A stretch of DNA of 64,000 bases from Rhizobium sp. L51/94 (GTDB taxonomy: Bacteria; Pseudomonadota; Alphaproteobacteria; Rhizobiales; Rhizobiaceae), in contig NZ_CP072141.1 of NCBI RefSeq assembly GCF_019355555.1, forward strand, positions 659,501 through 723,500, read 5' to 3'. Both the position numbers and the translations under genes were made by a program. The number at the start of each line of letters is the position of its first letter. Position 1 is the stretch's first letter. Under the pieces are notes generated by a model. That model made no database searches and had not been told where the DNA came from. It was given only the letters and a program-made list of their open reading frames with translations. Positions 37,018 to 46,431 of the stretch are shown here, piece by piece.

Positions 37018-37833
37018 TTACTGGGCGAGACCGAGTTGCTCGAGATGCGTCGCAGAAGCGCGGATATTCGTCTTATCGCGCAACTCGATGATCAGGCGCG
37101 GGTTGCTGGTCAGCTTGGCGAGCGCCGCAAACACCGAATGCCAGCGGATGATGCCCTCACCGAGACCCCAATGGCGGTCAGCATACCCATCGACGTCCTG
37201 CAGATGCACATGCTTCAGCTGGTTGCCGGCCGCGTGGATGAAATAGTCGACCGGCGGTGCACCGTAGCTGCCATGCGCACACTCGGCATGGCCGGTGTCG
37301 ATGGACACGGCGACGGCTGGCGAATTGAAGCTTTCGGCAAGGGCGACGCGGGTCTGCGGATCGATGTCGTCGCAATTCTCGATGACGAATGTCAGTCCGA
37401 TGTCTTCGGCCCGCCTGACGGCCTCGGCTATCGTCAGATGTGTATATTCGGTCATCCGCTCCCGCTCGCCGGGAAAGTGGGGGAAATTGTTATGGTGCCA
37501 GGCGGTGTAGGGGCTGTGGATGACCATATGGGTCGCACTGAGTGCAGTCGCCACATCCAGCGCCTGGCTCAGCCGTTTGGCGACGACAGCACGGATCTCC
37601 TCGTCTTGTGACGAGATGGTGAAGCCGAAGAACGGCCCGTGGATGCCGACCCGGCCGGTGTGGCCGTCGAGCAGCCGCTTGGCGCGCTCGACCAGCGGCA
37701 TCCAGTCGCCGCCGAGCACCCTCGCGTCGACGAAATTTTGCAGTTCGAGGTCGCGCTGTTTGTCGAGCATCCAGTCGCGGTGGATTTCGAGGTCGTCCAA
37801 CGAGAGGGCGGCGCCGAGAACGGGAAGGGTCAT
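37018..37833 (-). CDS. Sugar phosphate isomerase/epimerase-like TIM-barrel protein, copy A
   Basis: A 271-residue member of the xylose isomerase-like / AP endonuclease 2 superfamily. Conserved metal-site contexts are GIHGPF, VIHSPYT, ENCDDIDP, SIDTGHA, HVHLQD and the final LIIEL. This fits a divalent-metal sugar or sugar-acid isomerase/epimerase; substrate unknown. It is aligned without gaps to the neighbouring copy B (37987-38802), about 70% identical by eye, so the pair arose by tandem duplication. The two differ in the loop after SPYT (AWHHNNFPHFPGERE here). The gap between them is 153 bases and contains a strong hairpin. Confidence 0.85.
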   Translation of the reverse strand: MTLPVLGAALSLDDLEIHRDWMLDKQRDLELQNFVDARVLGGDWMPLVERAKRLLDGHTGRVGIHGPFFGFTISSQDEEIRAVVAKRLSQALDVATALSATHMVIHSPYTAWHHNNFPHFPGERERMTEYTHLTIAEAVRRAEDIGLTFVIENCDDIDPQTRVALAESFNSPAVAVSIDTGHAECAHGSYGAPPVDYFIHAAGNQLKHVHLQDVDGYADRHWGLGEGIIRWHSVFAALAKLTSNPRLIIELRDKTNIRASATHLEQLGLAQ

Positions 37834-37932
37834 GGAAGTCTCCTTTTGGGATCAGTGGCGCGAACGATCAGATTGCGGATGGTCACCATGGACCACGCTG
37901 TCGTCGGCTGTATTGACAATGCGGGCAATCGG

Positions 37933-37963
37933 CCGCCCCGCTTTCGGGGCGGGTCGGCTTTTT
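37933..37963. terminator. Hairpin between the two isomerase genes
   Basis: CCGCCCCG (37933-37940) and CGGGGCGG (37945-37952) around CTTT, with CTTTTTC a few bases on, on the plus strand. It follows the stop of copy B (37987, minus strand), so it may end that transcript, though the T-run is on the other strand. Confidence 0.4.
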
Positions 37964-37986
37964 CAAGGCAACGGGGCAGGCCGGAT

Positions 37987-38802
37987 TTACTGGGCCAGAC
38001 CGAGCGATTCGAGATAGGCGGCCGAGGCCGGGATCTTCGACTTGTCCTTGATCTCGATGATCAGACGCGGGTTGCTGATAAGCTTGGCAAGGGCGGCAAA
38101 GACGGAATGCCAGCGGATCGTGCCTTCGCCGAGCGACCAGTGGCGGTCGGCATAACCATCGGCATCCTGAAGATGGACATGCTGCAGGCGGTTGCCGGCG
38201 GCATGAACGTAATAATCGACCGGGGGACCGCCCGTCGAGCCGTGGGCGTAATGGGCATGGCCGGTATCGATCGACACGGCGACCGCCGGCGAGGCAAAGC
38301 TGTCGACCAGCACATTGCGGATTTCAGGATCGATATCCTCGATGTTCTCCATCACCATGGTGAGGCCGATATCCTCAGCCCGCTTGACGGCATCGCCCAT
38401 GGTCTTCTGCGTGTACTCAATAATGCTTTCGCGCGCCCCCGGATTATTGTCGAGATTGTTGTAATTCCAGGTCGTGTACGGGCTGTGGACGACCATGTGG
38501 GTTGCGCCGATCGCCGCCGACACATCGAGCGCCTGTCGCATGCGCTCTGCAACGACGGCACGTACGCCAGGGTCTTTGGAGGCAATCGTAAAGCCCCAGA
38601 ACGGCCCGTGGATGCCGACGCGGCCGGTGTGGCCATCCAGCAGCGTCTTGGTGCGATCGACGAGCGGCTTCCAGTCACCGCCGAGCACTTCAGCGTCGAC
38701 AAAGCTCTGCAATTCGAGGTCACGCTGCTTTTCAAGGAGCCAGTGTCGGTGGATTTCGAGTTCTTCCAGCGTCATGGCGGCGCCGAGGATGGGAAGGGTC
38801 AT
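37987..38802 (-). CDS. Sugar phosphate isomerase/epimerase-like TIM-barrel protein, copy B
   Basis: A 271-residue paralogue of copy A, same length and same metal-site contexts: GIHGPFWGF, VVHSPYT, MENIEDIDP, SIDTGHA, HVHLQDADG and LIIEI. Start MTLPILGAAMTLEELEIHRH and end LGLAQ match copy A. Differences cluster in the loop after SPYT (TWNYNNLDNNPGARE here) and around residue 75, regions that often shape substrate choice in this fold. It is the upstream gene of the pair. GGAG-like bases (GGAGACCTCCATG context) precede the ATG. Function beyond the superfamily is not known. Confidence 0.85.
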   Translation of the reverse strand: MTLPILGAAMTLEELEIHRHWLLEKQRDLELQSFVDAEVLGGDWKPLVDRTKTLLDGHTGRVGIHGPFWGFTIASKDPGVRAVVAERMRQALDVSAAIGATHMVVHSPYTTWNYNNLDNNPGARESIIEYTQKTMGDAVKRAEDIGLTMVMENIEDIDPEIRNVLVDSFASPAVAVSIDTGHAHYAHGSTGGPPVDYYVHAAGNRLQHVHLQDADGYADRHWSLGEGTIRWHSVFAALAKLISNPRLIIEIKDKSKIPASAAYLESLGLAQ

Positions 38803-38976
38803 GGAGGTCTCCGGTTCCAGTCATGTGCGCTGCAGCATGATTGGCAACGCGGCCCCTCTCATGATCCTCATTCTTGTCAGCCATATTACAATTTGCGGGC
38901 AGGCTGCGATACGCTATCCGCGGCCAAGGCTGCAAACCGCTGTTCATCAACGCCTGCAGAAAAATTTGACGCGGAC

Positions 38977-39636
38977 CTAACGGGCCCCGAAAATTGCCGA
39001 ACCGACCCGCACACTGGTGGCACCGAAGGCGACGGCGACCTCGTAATCGCCGGACATGCCCATAGAAAGCTTCTCGACCCCGCAGGCTGCGGCGAGCTTT
39101 GCCAGGAGGGCGAAGTGCGGACCGGGATTTTCATCCGCCGGCGGAATGCACATCAGCCCCTCGACCGTAAGCCCCAGTTCGTCGCGGCAGAGGGACACGA
39201 AGGCGCCGGTGTCGTCAGGACTGATCCCCGCCTTTTGCGGCTCAAGCCCGGTGTTGACCTGCACGTAGAAACGCGTCGACTTGCCCTGCTGCTTCATTTC
39301 GGCGGCCAGCGCACGGGCAATCTTCTCGCGGTCGACGGTCTCGATAACGTCGAACAGCGCCACGGCATCGGCCGCCTTGTTCGATTGCAGCGGGCCGATC
39401 AGATGCAGTTCGATGTCGGGTGTCTCTGCCTTCATCGCCGGCCACTTGCCCTGGCTTTCCTGCACCCGGTTTTCGCCGAACAGCCGCTGACCGGCGGCGA
39501 TAACAGGACGGATGACATCGGCATCGAAGGTCTTGGAGACCACAACCAGCTGCGCCGAACCCTCAGGCCTGCCGGCCTTTTGTTCGGCCTTTGCGATCCT
39601 GTTGCGCACATCGTCCAATCGCTCTTGAAGTTCCAT
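38977..39636 (-). CDS. YggS-family pyridoxal phosphate homeostasis protein
   Basis: A 219-residue PLP-binding protein with an alanine racemase-like barrel. The PLP lysine is Lys35 in VVVSKTF. FGENRVQES, HLIGPLQSNK, the phosphate-binding SMGMSGDYEVAVAFG and VRVGSAIFG follow. YggS/PLPBP proteins have no known catalysis; they buffer and deliver PLP. The start is MELQERLDD at 39636, since GAGG precedes it by about seven bases; the open frame reaches 39726 but the extra 30 residues look untranslated. It is divergent from leuS. Confidence 0.93.
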   Translation of the reverse strand: MELQERLDDVRNRIAKAEQKAGRPEGSAQLVVVSKTFDADVIRPVIAAGQRLFGENRVQESQGKWPAMKAETPDIELHLIGPLQSNKAADAVALFDVIETVDREKIARALAAEMKQQGKSTRFYVQVNTGLEPQKAGISPDDTGAFVSLCRDELGLTVEGLMCIPPADENPGPHFALLAKLAAACGVEKLSMGMSGDYEVAVAFGATSVRVGSAIFGAR

Positions 39637-39831
39637 CGCTCGACCTCGACATAGGAGTAGAATTGCCCGTCCTGAGTAGACAGCCCGCCCGCCCTTGCCA
39701 AGAGCAACCCCTTGAAATTCGGCCATCTCGAACGCCGGATGACGATGCTGTTGGCCACCAAACTTGACGCTTGGTTGGTTTCATGATGAAGGTCACGCCA
39801 ACTCCCCATTACATCCGGAAATACAGGTCAC

Positions 39832-42462
39832 ATGGCTACCGAACGTTATAATCCGCGCGACTCCGAGCCCCGCTGGCAGCAAAAGTGGAATGACGCCAAC
39901 GTCTTCCTCACTGACAACAACGACCCGCGCGAAAAGTACTACGTCCTAGAGATGTTCCCGTATCCATCGGGCCGCATCCACATGGGCCATGTGCGCAACT
40001 ACGCCATGGGCGACGTCGTGGCCCGCTACAAGCGTGCGCGTGGTTACAATGTGCTGCATCCCATGGGCTGGGACGCCTTCGGCATGCCGGCCGAAAACGC
40101 TGCCCGCGACAACAAGGTGCATCCGAAGGAGTGGACCTACCAGAACATCGCCTCGATGAAGGCGCAGCTGAAGGCCATGGGGCTGTCGCTGGACTGGAGC
40201 CGCGAATTCGCCACCTGCGATGTCGAATACTATCACCGCCAGCAGATGCTGTTCCTCGACATGATGGAAAAGGAGCTGGTCTACCGCAAGAAGTCGAAGG
40301 TCAACTGGGACCCGGTCGATAACACCGTGCTGGCCAACGAGCAGGTGATCGACGGACGCGGCTGGCGCTCGGGCGCGCTGGTCGAACAGCGCGAGCTGAC
40401 GCAATGGTTCTTCAAGATCACCGACTTCAGCCAGGACCTGCTGGATGCGCTCGACACGCTGGATCACTGGCCGGAAAAGGTCCGGCTGATGCAAAAAAAC
40501 TGGATCGGACGCTCGGAGGGCTTGACCATCCGCTGGGAGATAGTGCCCGGCGCGGTGCCAACGGAAGAGCGCGAGATCGCCGTCTACACGACGCGCCCGG
40601 ATACTCTGTACGGCGCCTCGTTCCTTGCAATCGCCGCCGACCATCCACTGGCGAAGGAAGCAGCAAGCCGGGACGCCGCCGTCGAAGCATTCTGCGAAGA
40701 GTGCCGCCGCGCCGGCACATCCGTTGCAGCCCTCGAGACGGCTGAGAAAAAGGGCATGGATACCGGTATCCGCGTCCGTCATCCGCTCGATCCGAGCTGG
40801 GAACTGCCGGTCTATATCGCCAATTTCGTGTTGATGGACTATGGCACTGGCGCCATCTTCGGTTGCCCCTCGGGCGACCAGCGGGACCTCGATTTTGCGC
40901 GCAAGTACGACTTGCCGGTCATCCCGGTCGTCATGCCGGCAGATGGCGACGCCAAGAGCTTCACGGTCGGGGACGTGGCCTATGACGGCGACGGCGTCAT
41001 GATCAACTCTCAGTTTCTCGACGGCATGACCACGACGGAAGCCTTCGACGTCGTGGCTACACGCCTGTCGACAACGAATATCGGCAATGCGCCTCAGGCT
41101 GAACGCAAGGTCAATTTCCGCCTGCGCGATTGGGGAATTTCACGGCAACGCTACTGGGGCTGCCCCATCCCGGTCATCCATTGCAACGATTGCGGTGTCG
41201 TTCCGGTACCGAAACAAGACTTGCCGGTCAAGCTGCCGGACGACGTTACCTTCGATTTGCCAGGCAACCCCCTGGATCGCCATCCCACCTGGCGGCATGT
41301 CGCCTGTCCGCATTGCGGCAAGGATGCCCAGCGCGAAACCGACACCATGGACACCTTCGTCGATTCCAGCTGGTATTTCACACGCTTCACGGCACCATGG
41401 GAAAACGACCCCACCGACAAGGCTGCCGCCAACCACTGGCTCCCGGTCGATCAGTATATCGGCGGCGTCGAGCATGCGATCCTGCACCTGCTCTATTCGC
41501 GCTTCTTCACGCGTGCCATGCAAAAGACAGGGCATGTCGATGTCAAGGAACCCTTCAAGGGTCTGTTTACGCAAGGCATGGTCGTCCACGAGACCTACAG
41601 CCGCGGCGAGGGGGCATCGCGCGAATGGGTACCACCTGTGGATCTGCGCTTCGAGGAGGTCGACGGCAAACGGCGTGCCCTGTTGCTGTCCTCCGGCGAA
41701 GAAGTGACGATCGGCGCTATCGAGAAGATGTCCAAGTCGAAGAAAAACGTCGTCGACCCCGATGATATCATCGCCTCCTACGGAGCCGACACGGCGCGTT
41801 TCTTCGTGCTCTCGGACTCGCCGCCGGACCGCGACGTCATATGGTCGGAAGCCGGTGTCGAGGGCGCCCATCGCTTTACCCAGCGCGTCTGGCGCCTGGT
41901 GTCGGAGGCCGCTGACCGGCTGAAGTCGGTCGAGCCAAAGGCGGCTCATTCCGGCGATGGACTGGCCGTATCTCAGATAGCCCATAAAACGCTGAAAGCT
42001 GTCGGTGCCGATTATGACAAGCTCGCCTTCAACAAGGCCGTGGCGCGTATCTACGAATTCGTCAACGCCCTTGCAGCGCCGCTGGCAAAAGTCGCGGCCG
42101 GAGAGGGCGACGAAACCTTCTGCAGCGCCGTTCGCGATGCCGTCGAGATCCTGATCGCCATCGTCGCGCCCATCACGCCGCACCTGTCGGAGGAGTGCGC
42201 GGCCGCGATCGGATGCCCCACCATGGTGGCGACGTCGCCATGGCCCGACTTCGACGCCGTTCTCGTCGTTGAAAACGAGGTGATGATGCCGGTACAGATC
42301 AACGGCAAGAAGCGCGCCGAATTGACAATCGCCCGCGATGCGGATCAAAGTGCCGTCGAGGCCGCCGCCCTTGCCTTGGGCGCGGTGCAAAGCGCGTTGA
42401 ATGGTCAGGCGCCGAAAAAGATCATCGTCGTTCCACAGAGGATCGTAAACATTGTCGTCTGA
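39832..42462 (+). CDS. leuS: Leucyl-tRNA synthetase
   Basis: An 876-residue class I aminoacyl-tRNA synthetase. The HIGH-type motif appears as [11 protein letters not shown] (ending at residue 53) and the KMSKS motif as EKMSKSKKN (632-636). The CP1 editing insert lies between, with [12 protein letters not shown] and the [15 protein letters not shown] loop holding the editing aspartate. A CxxC pair (HCNDCG and CPHCGKD) is present in the catalytic-domain zinc region. Length is normal. It leads into lptE with a small overlap and then holA, a common alphaproteobacterial trio. Confidence 0.97.
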   Translation: MATERYNPRDSEPRWQQKWNDANVFLTDNNDPREKYYVLEMFPYPSGRIHMGHVRNYAMGDVVARYKRARGYNVLHPMGWDAFGMPAENAARDNKVHPKEWTYQNIASMKAQLKAMGLSLDWSREFATCDVEYYHRQQMLFLDMMEKELVYRKKSKVNWDPVDNTVLANEQVIDGRGWRSGALVEQRELTQWFFKITDFSQDLLDALDTLDHWPEKVRLMQKNWIGRSEGLTIRWEIVPGAVPTEEREIAVYTTRPDTLYGASFLAIAADHPLAKEAASRDAAVEAFCEECRRAGTSVAALETAEKKGMDTGIRVRHPLDPSWELPVYIANFVLMDYGTGAIFGCPSGDQRDLDFARKYDLPVIPVVMPADGDAKSFTVGDVAYDGDGVMINSQFLDGMTTTEAFDVVATRLSTTNIGNAPQAERKVNFRLRDWGISRQRYWGCPIPVIHCNDCGVVPVPKQDLPVKLPDDVTFDLPGNPLDRHPTWRHVACPHCGKDAQRETDTMDTFVDSSWYFTRFTAPWENDPTDKAAANHWLPVDQYIGGVEHAILHLLYSRFFTRAMQKTGHVDVKEPFKGLFTQGMVVHETYSRGEGASREWVPPVDLRFEEVDGKRRALLLSSGEEVTIGAIEKMSKSKKNVVDPDDIIASYGADTARFFVLSDSPPDRDVIWSEAGVEGAHRFTQRVWRLVSEAADRLKSVEPKAAHSGDGLAVSQIAHKTLKAVGADYDKLAFNKAVARIYEFVNALAAPLAKVAAGEGDETFCSAVRDAVEILIAIVAPITPHLSEECAAAIGCPTMVATSPWPDFDAVLVVENEVMMPVQINGKKRAELTIARDADQSAVEAAALALGAVQSALNGQAPKKIIVVPQRIVNIVV

Positions 42463-42991
42463 TTTCATGTCCAAGCTCGCCAGGATCGCCTGCGCGGTCA
42501 CCGTCATTGCGGTCCCGGCCCTGCTGTCCTCCTGCCAGGTTCGGCCTCTCTACGCCGAAAGCACGGGTGCGACGGCCAAATTGGCGACCGTCGGCTTCAC
42601 CGATGCCGTTGCCGCCGATGCTGCCCAGCGCCGCGTTGGCCAGGAGGTCAGGAACCAGCTGATCTTCATCGCCAGCCATGGCGCTGGCGAGCCTGCCAAC
42701 CCGCAATACATGGTCAGCCTGAACGTCAGCTCCGGCACAGGCGGCGTTCTCTACCTTGCCTCGTCCGATACATCGCAGGCCGGCCGCACGACCGTGACTG
42801 CCTCCTATGTCATCAAGCGTATCAGCGACGGCAAGGTCATCAAGGCCGGCAACCGCTCGATGGTGGCGCTGGTGGATTTCCCGACGCAGGAATTTGCCAA
42901 ACAGCGCGCCATCCGCGATGCGGAAGACCGTGCGGCACGTGAAGTCGCACAGTTCGTCGGTGCCGACATTGCGGCTGCATTGAGCAATTGA
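42452..42991 (+). CDS. lptE: LPS-assembly lipoprotein LptE
   Basis: A 179-residue lipoprotein. The signal peptide ends at the lipobox LLSSC (Cys28 from the TTG start). LptE plugs the LptD barrel that inserts lipopolysaccharide into the outer membrane. The fold marks are weak, as usual for LptE, but [12 protein letters not shown] and the [15 protein letters not shown] helix fit the alphaproteobacterial group. Start: TTG 42452 has GAGGA about nine bases upstream and overlaps leuS by 11; ATG 42467 is an alternative without a ribosome site. Position between leuS and holA supports the call. Confidence 0.87.
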   Translation: MSSDFMSKLARIACAVTVIAVPALLSSCQVRPLYAESTGATAKLATVGFTDAVAADAAQRRVGQEVRNQLIFIASHGAGEPANPQYMVSLNVSSGTGGVLYLASSDTSQAGRTTVTASYVIKRISDGKVIKAGNRSMVALVDFPTQEFAKQRAIRDAEDRAAREVAQFVGADIAAALSN

Positions 42992-43012
42992 TCCAGCCAT
43001 AAGGACGGCCGC

Positions 43013-44050
43013 ATGACGGAGATAAAATCCCACGAATTCGAGGGATTTTTGCAGACGGCCGCCCGTAAGCATCGGCTGTTTGTCATCTATGGCCCTGACC
43101 GGGGTCTCGTCTCCGAGCGAGCGAAGCAAATCGCCGAAAAGACGGGGGTCGATCTGTCTGACCCGTTTTCGCTGGTCAAGCTGGATGTCGGCGACCTCCA
43201 CAACGACCCCGGGCGTCTCATCGACGAGACCAACGCCATCGGCTTATTCGGAGGTGCCCGCCTTGTCTGGATACGCGGCGCGGCCAATGAAAAATCGGTC
43301 GTCGACGGGCTTCAGGCGATCGCTTCCAATCCACCCGAGACGACCTTCCTGATCGTCGAGGCCGGCGACCTGAAGAAGACCGCGGCTCTCCGGAAGCTTG
43401 CCGATAGCAATCGCACGATCATGGCGATCCCGTGCTACGCAGATGACGCCCGGGCGCTGAACACGCTTGTGGACCACGAACTGGCGCATGAAAACCTGCG
43501 GATCACGCCCGCTGCCCGCCACATGCTGCTGGAACTTCTGGGCGGCGACCGGATCGCCTCACGAAACGAGGTGCGCAAGCTCGCGCTCTATTGCCGTGGC
43601 CTCGGCACGATCGACGAACAGCATGTCGTCGACATCATCGGCGATGCCAGCGCAGTCTCGGCTGACGATGCGGTCGATGCCATCCTCAAGGGCGACTCCG
43701 CCGGATTTCTCCACGCGACCCAGAAGATCATCGCCTCGAAGACATCGATTTTCCTCGTGCTGCAGGGGTGCCTGCGGCAATTTCAGCTGCTGGATGTCAT
43801 GAGGGCCGAAATGGATGAAAAACGCCTTCCGGCAGCGCAGGTGCTGCAGACGCACGGGCGGCATCTGCATTTCCGGCGCAAACCAACGATCGAACAGGCA
43901 TTGCGCGTCTGGACGTCGGACGCGATCGGACGCGAAATGAACAGGCTGCAGGCCGCAATTTTCCAGACACGCCAGCGCCAAAGCCTCGAGGACAGCATCG
44001 CGATGCAGACATTGCTGGCCACGACGCTGCAATCTGCCCGCAAGGCTTGA
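43013..44050 (+). CDS. holA: DNA polymerase III subunit delta
   Basis: A 345-residue subunit of the clamp loader, which opens the beta clamp. The family's N-terminal RLFVIYGPDRGLVSERAKQI is a Walker-A-like region without a working P-loop, as expected for delta. LFGGARLVWIRGA, ETTFLIVEAGDL and the helical C-terminal collar (about 210-340) follow. AAGGA precedes the start by seven bases. It is 21 bases downstream of lptE. Its stop is one base from the convergent parB stop, with no room for a terminator. Confidence 0.93.
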   Translation: MTEIKSHEFEGFLQTAARKHRLFVIYGPDRGLVSERAKQIAEKTGVDLSDPFSLVKLDVGDLHNDPGRLIDETNAIGLFGGARLVWIRGAANEKSVVDGLQAIASNPPETTFLIVEAGDLKKTAALRKLADSNRTIMAIPCYADDARALNTLVDHELAHENLRITPAARHMLLELLGGDRIASRNEVRKLALYCRGLGTIDEQHVVDIIGDASAVSADDAVDAILKGDSAGFLHATQKIIASKTSIFLVLQGCLRQFQLLDVMRAEMDEKRLPAAQVLQTHGRHLHFRRKPTIEQALRVWTSDAIGREMNRLQAAIFQTRQRQSLEDSIAMQTLLATTLQSARKA

Positions 44051-44051
44051 A

Positions 44052-44936
44052 TTAACGGCGCTCCAGGAGCCTGCAGATTTCTTCCAGCTGTTCCAGTGAC
44101 TTGTAGGAAATCCGCACCTGTCCGCCGCTCCCCTTGTGGGCAATCGTCACATCGAGCCCAAGCGTATCGGTGAGCGTCCGCTCCAGCGCGAGGGTATCCG
44201 AATCCTTGTCGTCCTTGCGGGCGCCGGCTGGTCGGGGGTCGTTCTGGGCCTTGATGTCATTCTGGGCGAGGCGCTCCGCATCACGAACCGACATGCCCTT
44301 GGCAACGATAGTGCGTGCAAGACCGGCGGCATCTGACGTCGACACCAAGGCGCGCGCATGACCCGCCGACAGCGCGCCGCTCGACAGCATGTCCCTGACA
44401 GGCTCCGGCAATTTCAGAAGCCGCAGCGAGTTGGCGACGTGACTGCGGCTTTTACCGATAATTTCGCCGAGATCGTTCTGCGTATAACCGTGCTCGGCAA
44501 TCAGCTGGTCGTAGCCGAGCGCCTCTTCGAGAGGGTTAAGATCGGCCCGCTGGACGTTTTCGACAATGGCGATTTCCAGTGCGGTCTTGTCGTCGACATC
44601 GCGGACGATCACCGGGATCTCGATCAGGCCCGAAAGCTGAGCCGCACGCCAACGACGTTCGCCCGCAATGATCTCGTACCTGCCACTAGAGACGGTGCGA
44701 ACGACGACCGGCTGCACGATGCCGTGCTGGCGTATGGAGGAGGCGAGGTCCTGCAGGTCCGCCTCGTTGAATGTCCGGCGCGGGTTCTTTGGATTACGGC
44801 TGATAAACTCGATCGGCACAAGACGATCCGGATTGATGGTCGGCTTTGCGTCGCCCACGGGCGCCGACTGATCCATCTCACCGATGAGGGCTGCCAGACC
44901 GCGCCCCAGGCGGCGCTTCGATTGATCATCATTCAT
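44052..44936 (-). CDS. parB: Chromosome partitioning protein ParB
   Basis: A 294-residue centromere-binding CTPase. The N-terminus MNDDQSKRRLGRGLAALIG is the ParA-contacting segment. The CTP-binding/GERRxR motif is GERRWR (92-97), the helix-turn-helix region is YTQNDLGEIIGKSRSHVANS (about 150-170), and the C-terminal dimer domain lies at about 235-294. ParB loads at parS and spreads as a sliding clamp; five parS-like sites lie nearby in this window. It is 36 bases downstream of parA on the same strand and converges with holA. Confidence 0.96.
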   Translation of the reverse strand: MNDDQSKRRLGRGLAALIGEMDQSAPVGDAKPTINPDRLVPIEFISRNPKNPRRTFNEADLQDLASSIRQHGIVQPVVVRTVSSGRYEIIAGERRWRAAQLSGLIEIPVIVRDVDDKTALEIAIVENVQRADLNPLEEALGYDQLIAEHGYTQNDLGEIIGKSRSHVANSLRLLKLPEPVRDMLSSGALSAGHARALVSTSDAAGLARTIVAKGMSVRDAERLAQNDIKAQNDPRPAGARKDDKDSDTLALERTLTDTLGLDVTIAHKGSGGQVRISYKSLEQLEEICRLLERR

Positions 44937-44972
44937 AGGTAAATACGCTCGCTTATTCTACTGGACGAAACC

Positions 44973-45770
44973 TTATGCCGCGATCTTGCGCTGCCGCTCC
45001 CGCTGGATCACCTCCGAAGCCAGCTGCAGATAAGCCTGGCTGCCGGCGCATTTCAAATCATAAAGAATGGCAGGCTTGCCATAGGAGGGGGCCTCCGAGA
45101 CCCGGACATTGCGCGGAATCAACGTGTGATAGACCTTGTCGCCAAGATGCGTCCTGACGTCGTTGACGACCTGCTGCGCCAGATTATTACGGGCGTCGAA
45201 CATGGTTAACACAATGCCCTGGATATCCAACGTGGGATTGACCGTGCGCCTCACCTGGTCGACAGTCTCGAGTAGCTGGCTCAATCCCTCGAGAGCAAAG
45301 AATTCGCACTGCAACGGAACCAGCACGGAATCTGCCGCTGCCATGGCGTTCATTGTCAACAAATTGAACGACGGCGGGCAATCGATTAGAATGTAGGAAA
45401 ACTGCTTGGCATCTGGCTGCGAAAGCGCCCGCTTGAGGCGGAAAACACGATCGGCTTGCTGCGCAATCTCCATCTCCACGCCGAGCAGATCCATCGTCGA
45501 CGGAACGATATAGAGATCCGGCACCACTGTCTGCACCGCGGCTTCCACAACGGTATGGGAGCCAATCAACAGATCGTAGGAGGACACCTCGCGGCGGCGG
45601 CGGTCGATACCAAGACCCGTGCTCGCGTTACCCTGCGGATCCAGATCGATAATCAGGACGCGCTCACCAATCGCAGCGAGAGCGGTGGCAAGATTGATCG
45701 CTGTGGTCGTCTTGCCGACCCCGCCCTTTTGATTGGCGACGGTGATGATACGATTTCGCTGAGCTGACAT
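44973..45770 (-). CDS. parA: Chromosome partitioning ATPase ParA
   Basis: A 265-residue Walker-type ATPase that moves ParB-parS complexes. The deviant Walker A motif is KGGVGKTT (15-22), and the A' and B motifs follow in IIDLDPQGNASTGLG and YILIDCPPSFNLLT. Short N-terminus and chromosomal context mark it as the type Ia chromosomal form, not a plasmid RepA. It overlaps nothing but sits 18 bases after rsmG and 36 before parB, within one minus-strand series. Confidence 0.96.
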   Translation of the reverse strand: MSAQRNRIITVANQKGGVGKTTTAINLATALAAIGERVLIIDLDPQGNASTGLGIDRRRREVSSYDLLIGSHTVVEAAVQTVVPDLYIVPSTMDLLGVEMEIAQQADRVFRLKRALSQPDAKQFSYILIDCPPSFNLLTMNAMAAADSVLVPLQCEFFALEGLSQLLETVDQVRRTVNPTLDIQGIVLTMFDARNNLAQQVVNDVRTHLGDKVYHTLIPRNVRVSEAPSYGKPAILYDLKCAGSQAYLQLASEVIQRERQRKIAA

Positions 45771-45788
45771 GGCCGCACCTGGGTTCGA

Positions 45789-46406
45789 TTAAGCTCGGCG
45801 TCTGAGGTTCGAAATTTCCAGGATAACGGAATCTGCCTCAAGAACGCTCTCATGCTTTACCAGATCGAACTCCCAGCCACCATGGGCGGCGTCGATCTCC
45901 CGTTGGTAATCCCGGCCTTTATGAAGAAAAAGTTTAAGGGATTCGGTTTCCCCCGCCCAAGGCGATGCATATTCAAATAAAAGAGACAGATCTCCCAAAG
46001 CCCTTGCCGAGATCGCATCGCATCTTGCAATCGTGTTCTGCGCTTCCTCGATACGCATGCAGTGGACGCTGCCTCGACCACCGCACTCACGCAGACAAGT
46101 CCGCAGGAAAGAGGCCTTCTTCTGGTTGCTTTCGATGAGATCGACATGTCCGTCACCGAGCTCTGCCAGGAATATCGATGTAATTATTCCCGGAAAGCCC
46201 CCGCCACTGCCTAGGTCAAGCCAATGAATCGGCTTCGGATAGAGCTGAAATATCTGTGCGCTATCGGCAATGTGGCGCTGCCAAAGCTCGTTGCGTGTCG
46301 ATGGCGCTACCAAATTGATTGTCTTCGCCCACTTCTCGAAAAGCGCACTGAAGATGATCAGCCGCTCAGATGTTTCACGTGAAACACGTAAACCGTTCAA
46401 TTCCAT
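45789..46406 (-). CDS. rsmG: 16S rRNA (guanine527-N7)-methyltransferase RsmG
   Basis: A 205-residue SAM methyltransferase of 16S rRNA. The SAM site is [13 protein letters not shown] and the next conserved parts are [14 protein letters not shown] and [10 protein letters not shown]. The start is set at 46406 ([13 protein letters not shown]); a longer frame starts at 46463, inside mnmG. GGAG lies nine bases upstream. Its codons 7-12 contain a perfect parS site, read as V-S-R-E-T. The mnmG-rsmG-parA-parB order is typical of origin regions. Confidence 0.94.
   Translation of the reverse strand: MELNGLRVSRETSERLIIFSALFEKWAKTINLVAPSTRNELWQRHIADSAQIFQLYPKPIHWLDLGSGGGFPGIITSIFLAELGDGHVDLIESNQKKASFLRTCLRECGGRGSVHCMRIEEAQNTIARCDAISARALGDLSLLFEYASPWAGETESLKLFLHKGRDYQREIDAAHGGWEFDLVKHESVLEADSVILEISNLRRRA
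46371..46386. other. parS site 2 (perfect)
   Basis: TGTTTCACGTGAAACA, a full 16-base palindrome identical to the bacterial parS consensus. It lies inside the 5' coding part of rsmG, about 600 bases upstream of parA. Confidence 0.88.
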
Positions 46407-46431
46407 ATGAGGACTCTCCAGCCTTGTAAGA

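Noticed and set aside
34999..37611. 870-codon plus-strand open frame opposite PAP2, leuB and isomerase A
   Set aside because: GC-rich antisense shadow: it crosses three well-identified minus-strand genes and their gaps, and its residues (many H, R, D, G, Q) have no family features.
37639..39654. 671-codon plus-strand open frame opposite the isomerases and yggS
   Set aside because: Mirror of three real genes and their intergenic DNA, with antisense-type composition and no ribosome site.
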